Part shown: piece by piece, positions 59,160-64,000 of the stretch | How the letters are laid out: each line of letters opens with the position of its first letter | How positions within the stretch are numbered: position 1 is the first letter of the stretch | Source of the DNA: Acidobacteriota bacterium | GTDB lineage: Bacteria; Acidobacteriota; Thermoanaerobaculia; Multivoradales; Multivoraceae | Reading direction: 5' to 3' | DNA length: 64,000 nt | NCBI GenBank assembly: GCA_011525365.1 | Contig: WTGQ01000002.1 | Location: 2,195,962 to 2,259,961 of the forward strand | Translations under genes and position numbers: made by a program | Notes under the pieces: model-generated | Database searches by the model: none | Seen by the model: only the letters and a program-made list of their open reading frames with translations | What the model was told of the DNA's origin: nothing

Positions 59160-62062
59160 AGATCCTGCGTGTCCGCGCCCACGAGTTCGGCAAGCTGAAC
59201 GGCGAACTCGACCTGGCTCCCGGCATGACCGTGATCCACGGCGGCAACGAAGCCGGCAAATCCACCTGGCTTCAGGCGATCTTCGCGGCTCTCTGCGGAC
59301 GGCGGCGCGGTCAGGGGTCGACAAAGGAAGAACGCGAGTTCAAGCGACAGTACGAGCCATGGAACGGAGAGCCCTGGCGAGCCACGGTGAAGCTCGAACT
59401 CGACAGCAAGCGCCGCATCGAGATTCAGCAGCGGGATCTCAACACCAAGGAGAGTGTCGCTCACGACGCCGACACCGGACGCCCGGTCGGCGATGAGGTC
59501 ATCTACCGCGGCAGCATCGACGGTTCCCGGTTCCTGGGACTCAATCGCCAGGTCATGCCCTCGACCCTGGTGATCGGCCAGGGGGACATCCAGCGCCTGC
59601 GCCAGACGAAGGGCGATGAAGCGTCGGCCCTCAAGAAGGAGCTGCAACGCGCCGCCGCTTCCGCCGGCGGCGCGGCTACCGCGGTCGAAGCGATCCGCCT
59701 GCTCAAGAGCTACGCCCGCGATCAGATCGGCACCGAACGCCGCAACTCGACCAAGCCGCTGCAGCGCGCGGTCGAGCGCCTCAGCGAAGCGAACAGGGAA
59801 CTCGATGCAGGCAGGGGCCGTCAACTTGAGCGCGACCGCCTGGAGAGCGGTCTCGCGGACGCCAGCGAAGAGGCCGAGCGAGCGGCCGCCTTCGTCCGGG
59901 GTTGCGAGCGTGCGTTGGCGGACCGTGAACTCCGTCGCCTCGACGAACGCCTGGAGAACATCGAGAAGCTGGCAGCCCAGTTCCCGGACGGTCAACCGCC
60001 GGAGGCCCGGGGCGAGGGGTCGGGCGCAGCGATCGAACGTGAGCTTCGGACAGCTCTTCTCGCCTACCGGATACGCCCCGACGAACCCGCGGAACTCCGG
60101 GGACCCGGAGCGGATGAGATGGCGCGGGAACTTTCCGAACTCCCGAAAACAGCGGTGGGAGATCGGGAGATTGCACCCGAAGTCGCCGCTGCCGCCCGCG
60201 GGTGGCGGGAAGCACGAGAAGCTCGCGCCGTACGCGAGCGCCTCGGACCCGGCGACGCTCCGGAGGCGACTCTCACGAAGGCCGCCGAGCCGGTCGCGCG
60301 GCGCGCTCTGACGGTCCTGGAGCTGCCCTCGCCCGCGTCGCCGTGCGACCTCGAACGACGCATTCAGGAGCTTGTCGACGAGCAGAAGGAGCTCACGGCT
60401 CAACTCGAGGCCAACTCCGGTTTCGGCAAGTGGCCCTGGATCGGCGCGCCGGCCGGCGGCCTGCTGGGTGTGCTGGGCGTTCTCGATCTGCTCCCACGGC
60501 TGGTCGGCGCCGCCGGATGGCTTCTTGCCATCGTCTGCTTCGCTCTCATGTACCGCGCACAGCGGCGGACCTCCCGTCCCCGCCCCTACGAACAGATCGA
60601 CCGGGGGGGAGCACTGGCCGATGCCAGAGCCGAACTCCGGGATCTGAAGCGGCAGCACGCGGCCAGGAAGAGACAAGTCGAAGCCGCGACCCGCGAGCTC
60701 ACGGAGCTCGGCATCGAAACCGTTCCGGAAGCCGTGCGCGCCGCCCTCGAGGCGCGCGAGAAGCGGAACGCGTGGGACCGGGAACAGGCGACCTGGGAAC
60801 GTCGCATGGCATCCGCACGCATGGACGAAGCAGCCGCCGAGGAAGCGCTCCGCGCCTCTTTGACCGATCGCGGCCTTGAAGATCCCCGGGCGGGAGTCGG
60901 AGACCTGTTCCATCGTTACCAGCAGGCCTGTCGACGAAGCGCCGAGCTGGCCGCCGGCACCGATCGGCGCGAAGCCTTGGCCGCGCGCCTGGAGGCCCGG
61001 CGGCAGGCCGAGCGGTCGGCAGCGACGCAGCGACAGAACCGTGAAGCGGCTGAGACCCGCTTTCGCACCGCGCTGACCGCGGCCGGTTTCGCCGGCGACT
61101 CGAACGACGATCCGGAACTCTGGGCCGACGACTGGCTCGCCGACCGCGAACGCCGATCAGGACAACGACACAGGGACTGGGACCGCCTGCAGCACCTGCT
61201 CGATGGACGCGATCGTCAGAGCCTTCTGGACGAACGCGCGGAGATGGCCGCAACTCTCGAGGCCATCGCCGGCGCCGAGTCCGAACCGGCTGCGGAGCTC
61301 CAGAGGCTGACTCCGCCCGAACTGGAACGCAAGCTGGCTGTAGCGCGCATGGAAGCCGACAAAGCCGGAAGAGAAGTCAGCCGGTACGAAGGTCAACTCG
61401 CCGCCGACGCCGACCTCCCGGCGCTCGCCGAGCTCGAGGAGGAACTTGCCGCCGCCGAGCACGAAGTCAGGCTCCTGCGCCGGGCCGGCGAGATCGTCGG
61501 CACGGCCACGACACACCTCGAGGCGGCCCAGGAAGAAGTCCACCGAATGCTCGCGCCCGACCTCCGAAAAGCACTGTCCGAACGGTTGGGTCTCGTTACC
61601 GGAGGACGGTACTCGGCAGTTCGCATCGATCCGGAAGAGGGTCTCGAAGTCCAGCTCGAGGTCGAGGACGGGGAGTATCGCTCAGCCTCGGAACTGTCCC
61701 ATGGCACCATCGATCAGGTCTATCTGCTGCTTCGCATCGGCCTTGCCGAGGCTCTCGGCGACAAGAAGGAATCCGCGCCGCTGTTCCTTGACGACGCCAC
61801 CGTGCACATCGATTCCGATCGCACGATGCGTTTCCTCGATCTGCTCCTCGCGCTCAGCAAGGAGCGGCAGATCGTGGCCTTCAGCCAGGAGGAAGAGGTG
61901 CGCGCGTGGGCCGAGCGGCGTCTCACCGGAGACGCACGTCATCGCCTGATCGAACTCGGCCCGGACGGTCTTCCACTTCAGGCAGGAGTCAAGATCGACC
62001 CTGCGGCCGCCGACGCCGACGAGCCAGAACCCGAACCGGAGCGCCAGCACTCCCTTCTATAA
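59156..62062 (+). CDS. SbcC/YhaN-like ATPase with central membrane segments
   Basis: A 968-residue SMC-like ATPase. Walker A HGGNEAGKST (28-37), long coiled coils, then at about 425-470 two hydrophobic helices (GGLLGVLGVLDLLP; GWLLAIVCFALMYRA) where Rad50/SbcC has a CxxC zinc hook. No hook is present. The signature is SELSHGTIDQVYLLLRIGLA and Walker B PLFLDDATVHID. This plan matches YhaN of Bacillus, paired with YhaO. It may hold the nuclease at the membrane. GTG 59156 overlaps the partner stop. Confidence 0.9.
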   Translation: MKILRVRAHEFGKLNGELDLAPGMTVIHGGNEAGKSTWLQAIFAALCGRRRGQGSTKEEREFKRQYEPWNGEPWRATVKLELDSKRRIEIQQRDLNTKESVAHDADTGRPVGDEVIYRGSIDGSRFLGLNRQVMPSTLVIGQGDIQRLRQTKGDEASALKKELQRAAASAGGAATAVEAIRLLKSYARDQIGTERRNSTKPLQRAVERLSEANRELDAGRGRQLERDRLESGLADASEEAERAAAFVRGCERALADRELRRLDERLENIEKLAAQFPDGQPPEARGEGSGAAIERELRTALLAYRIRPDEPAELRGPGADEMARELSELPKTAVGDREIAPEVAAAARGWREAREARAVRERLGPGDAPEATLTKAAEPVARRALTVLELPSPASPCDLERRIQELVDEQKELTAQLEANSGFGKWPWIGAPAGGLLGVLGVLDLLPRLVGAAGWLLAIVCFALMYRAQRRTSRPRPYEQIDRGGALADARAELRDLKRQHAARKRQVEAATRELTELGIETVPEAVRAALEAREKRNAWDREQATWERRMASARMDEAAAEEALRASLTDRGLEDPRAGVGDLFHRYQQACRRSAELAAGTDRREALAARLEARRQAERSAATQRQNREAAETRFRTALTAAGFAGDSNDDPELWADDWLADRERRSGQRHRDWDRLQHLLDGRDRQSLLDERAEMAATLEAIAGAESEPAAELQRLTPPELERKLAVARMEADKAGREVSRYEGQLAADADLPALAELEEELAAAEHEVRLLRRAGEIVGTATTHLEAAQEEVHRMLAPDLRKALSERLGLVTGGRYSAVRIDPEEGLEVQLEVEDGEYRSASELSHGTIDQVYLLLRIGLAEALGDKKESAPLFLDDATVHIDSDRTMRFLDLLLALSKERQIVAFSQEEEVRAWAERRLTGDARHRLIELGPDGLPLQAGVKIDPAAADADEPEPEPERQHSLL

Positions 62063-62063
62063 T
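62058..62063 (+). promoter_or_regulatory. consensus -10 box before the carboxylase gene
   Basis: A perfect TATAAT overlaps the ATPase stop (TAA at 62060-62062) and ends nine bases before the carboxylase ATG. No good -35 or Shine-Dalgarno is seen, so a leaderless transcript is possible. Confidence 0.4.
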
Positions 62064-62072
62064 CGCCGCCCC

Positions 62073-64000
62073 ATGCGGCGCCTGCTGATCGCCAACCGCG
62101 GCGAGATCGCGGTACGGATCGCCCGCGCGGCGGTGGACCTCGGCATCGCGACCGTCGCCATCTACTCCGAGGACGACGCCAGCGGACTCCACCTGCGGAT
62201 CGCCGACGAGGCCGTACCGCTTGGCGGACGCGGAGTCCGGGCCTACCTCGACATCGAGGACGTGGTGGGCAAAGCCGTCGAGGCGAACTGTGACGCGATC
62301 CACCCGGGCTACGGCTTCCTGGCCGAGAACGCCGGCTTCGCCGCCGCCTGCGGCGAGGCGGGGATCACGTTCGTCGGCCCGCGACCGGAGGTCCTCGAGC
62401 TGTTCGGCGACAAGGGGCGGGCGCGTACGGCGGCCGGCGACGCGGACGTGCCTGTGCTGCGGGGAACGGACCGGACCACCACCCTGGAGGAAACGCGCGA
62501 GTTCTTCGCCACCCTCGGCGACGGCGGAGCGATGATCATCAAGGCACTCGCCGGCGGGGGCGGACGCGGGGCCCGCATCGTCGCCGCGGCCGGCGACATC
62601 GAGCAGGCCTACGAACGCTGCGGGTCCGAAGCCGAACGCGCCTTCGGCAACGGCGGTCTCTACGTCGAGGAACTCATTCCGCGCGCCCGTCACATCGAGG
62701 TCCAGCTCCTCGGCGACGAGGTCGGCGGACTGATCGACTTCGGCGAGCGGGAGTGCAGCGCCCAGCGCCGTCACCAGAAAGTCGTCGAAACGGCGCCGGC
62801 GCCGAACCTGGGATCCGAGGTCCGCCAGGCGATCATCGATGCGGCCCTGCGCCTCGGCGGCGCCGCGAAGTACAGCAGTCTCGGGACCTTCGAGTTCCTG
62901 GTCGATGCAGGCAACGACGCCGGCGGCGACAACGGCGCCGCTGGGCGCTTCGCCTTCATCGAAACGAACGCGCGCCTCCAGGTCGAGCACACGGTGACCG
63001 AGGCCGTGACCGGCGTGGACCTGGTGCAGGCGCAACTCCGGGTGGCCCGCGGCGAGTCGCTCGCGGACCTCGGGCTCGACGACCCGGACGCCCGACGAAC
63101 GCGCGGCTTCGCGATCCAGGCTCGCGTCAACCTGGAGACCCTGGACGCGGACGGCAACGTGCGGCCCTCTTCCGGCGTCCTCGCCGCCTACGAACCGCCG
63201 AGCGGTCCCGGCGTGCGAATCGACGGCTGCGGCTACGCCGGCTACGAGCCGAACCCCGCGTTCGACTCGCTGCTCGCGAAAGTGATCGCGCACTCGCCCT
63301 CGGACGACTTCACCGCCGCCGTCAAGCGCGCCTCCCGGGCCCTCGACGAGTTCCGCATCGGCGGACCTTCCACGAACATCCCCTGGCTCCAGGGCGTCCT
63401 CGCCCATCCGGACTTCGAGACGGGTCGTCTCTACACCCGCTGGCTGGACGACAACGCCGGGGAGCTGGCGGCGGCGGCCGGCAACGGCCGCAAGCCCCGC
63501 TTTGTCCCGACCGCCGATCCTGCCGCCGGCGGCGACACGCCCGCCGCCGAGGGCAGCGCCCGTGACAGCGGCTTCGCCGGCGCCCGCGTCGACACGGCCG
63601 ATCCCCTGGCCCTGTTCGCCTACGACCAGGAGACGAAGGCGGCGCAGGCTGAACTGACGGACGATGGCGGCGACTTGTCCGCGTCGGCGCTGGGCGCCGA
63701 AGGAGCCACCGGCATCGCCGCGCCGATCCAGGGCACGATCGTCAGCATCGACGTCGCCGAGGGCGACGACGTGCTGCGCGGCCAGCAGGTCGCGGTGATC
63801 GAGGCGATGAAGATGGAGCACGTCCTCCGCTCCGACTGCAGCGGCACGGTCAGCCGGGTGACGATGGCGGCCGGCGACACGATCCGCGAGGGCTATCCGC
63901 TGGTACTGGTCGAAGAGGCCGACGGCGGCGAGGCGGCCGACGCCGCCGTCGAGATCGATCCGGACTACATCCGGCCGGATCTCGAGGAGAACATCCGGCG
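62073..64000 (+). CDS. biotin-dependent acyl-CoA carboxylase, biotin carboxylase-BCCP part (3' end off window)
   Basis: At least 642 residues, open at the right edge. It starts with the biotin carboxylase fold (LLIANRGEIAVRIARAA), then the ATP-grasp region (IIKALAGGGGRGARIV, RHIEVQLLGD, FIETNARLQVEHTVTEAVTG). A low-complexity linker precedes a biotinyl domain with EAMKMEHV, the biotinylated Lys being residue 580. The sequence then continues with DPDYIRPDLEENIRR, a stretch I associate with carboxylases that carry a fused carboxyltransferase. A single-chain acetyl- or propionyl-CoA carboxylase is therefore likely, but the second half is not visible. Confidence 0.92.
   Translation, partial: MRRLLIANRGEIAVRIARAAVDLGIATVAIYSEDDASGLHLRIADEAVPLGGRGVRAYLDIEDVVGKAVEANCDAIHPGYGFLAENAGFAAACGEAGITFVGPRPEVLELFGDKGRARTAAGDADVPVLRGTDRTTTLEETREFFATLGDGGAMIIKALAGGGGRGARIVAAAGDIEQAYERCGSEAERAFGNGGLYVEELIPRARHIEVQLLGDEVGGLIDFGERECSAQRRHQKVVETAPAPNLGSEVRQAIIDAALRLGGAAKYSSLGTFEFLVDAGNDAGGDNGAAGRFAFIETNARLQVEHTVTEAVTGVDLVQAQLRVARGESLADLGLDDPDARRTRGFAIQARVNLETLDADGNVRPSSGVLAAYEPPSGPGVRIDGCGYAGYEPNPAFDSLLAKVIAHSPSDDFTAAVKRASRALDEFRIGGPSTNIPWLQGVLAHPDFETGRLYTRWLDDNAGELAAAAGNGRKPRFVPTADPAAGGDTPAAEGSARDSGFAGARVDTADPLALFAYDQETKAAQAELTDDGGDLSASALGAEGATGIAAPIQGTIVSIDVAEGDDVLRGQQVAVIEAMKMEHVLRSDCSGTVSRVTMAAGDTIREGYPLVLVEEADGGEAADAAVEIDPDYIRPDLEENIR

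Overview
The window is a dense, GC-rich bacterial chromosome segment with about 48 genes. Many neighbouring genes overlap through GTGA, ATGA, TTGA or apparently CTGA stop/start junctions. No stretch of more than about 280 bases lacks a gene. No rRNA, tRNA, CRISPR array, transposase or phage gene was seen. The gene content suggests an Acidobacteriota-like organism, perhaps related to Thermoanaerobaculia or Vicinamibacteria: alternative complex III subunits with an A-type oxidase, DUF1501/DUF1800 pairs, CRTAC1/UnbV proteins, many PQQ dehydrogenases, and a repeated C-terminal domain with an FWFF motif on a secreted nuclease. This placement is inference from gene content.

Layout. 1-6653: respiratory module on the minus strand (ActC, ActD, ActF, a cupredoxin-like protein, CoxI running off the left edge), with a second cupredoxin-like lipoprotein divergent from it. 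6637-9851: minus-strand flavoprotein, M23-like protein and HAD hydrolase. 9912-13527: an SDR, then pyrR-pyrB-pyrC. 13683-17234: smc. 17255-18929: a haem plus copper monooxygenase-like protein and a TMEM220-like protein. 19030-24035: GbsR/MarR-type regulator with an RND efflux pump. 24043-29176: a minus-strand unit of a frameshifted dihaem cytochrome, a PQQ alcohol dehydrogenase with a lanthanide-type Asp-x-Asp motif, and a TonB-dependent receptor.

29292-33736: epimerase, GNAT, exonuclease III, sulfotransferase and GST genes, with two copies of an undescribed inverted-repeat element of about 170 bp (29110-29283 and 32805-32970). 33848-45931: a colinear plus-strand run of twelve genes: hydrolase, membrane proteins, a cytochrome c'-like protein, two related small membrane proteins, three quinoproteins (the first broken by a deletion of about 145 nt), and an exported protein with three 60-residue helix-hairpin-helix units. 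45935-50137: DUF1800/DUF1501 and an aldo/keto reductase. 50167-51037: a decayed DUF3604 gene. 51054-56631: secreted nuclease, TPR lipoprotein and CRTAC1/UnbV protein. 56708-57375: a VapBC-type toxin-antitoxin pair with a palindromic operator reaching its start codon. 57455-62062: a YHS protein and an SbcD/SbcC-like pair whose ATPase has membrane segments instead of a zinc hook. 62073-64000: 5' part of a biotin-dependent acyl-CoA carboxylase, probably single-chain.

Together these genes suggest an aerobic heterotroph that oxidises substrates in the periplasm with quinoproteins, passes electrons through c-type cytochromes and copper proteins, and uses alternative complex III with a haem-copper oxidase. 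The strongest leads are the inverted-repeat element family, the lanthanide-type dehydrogenase beside a TonB receptor, and the incomplete alternative complex III cluster with twin cupredoxin-like proteins.
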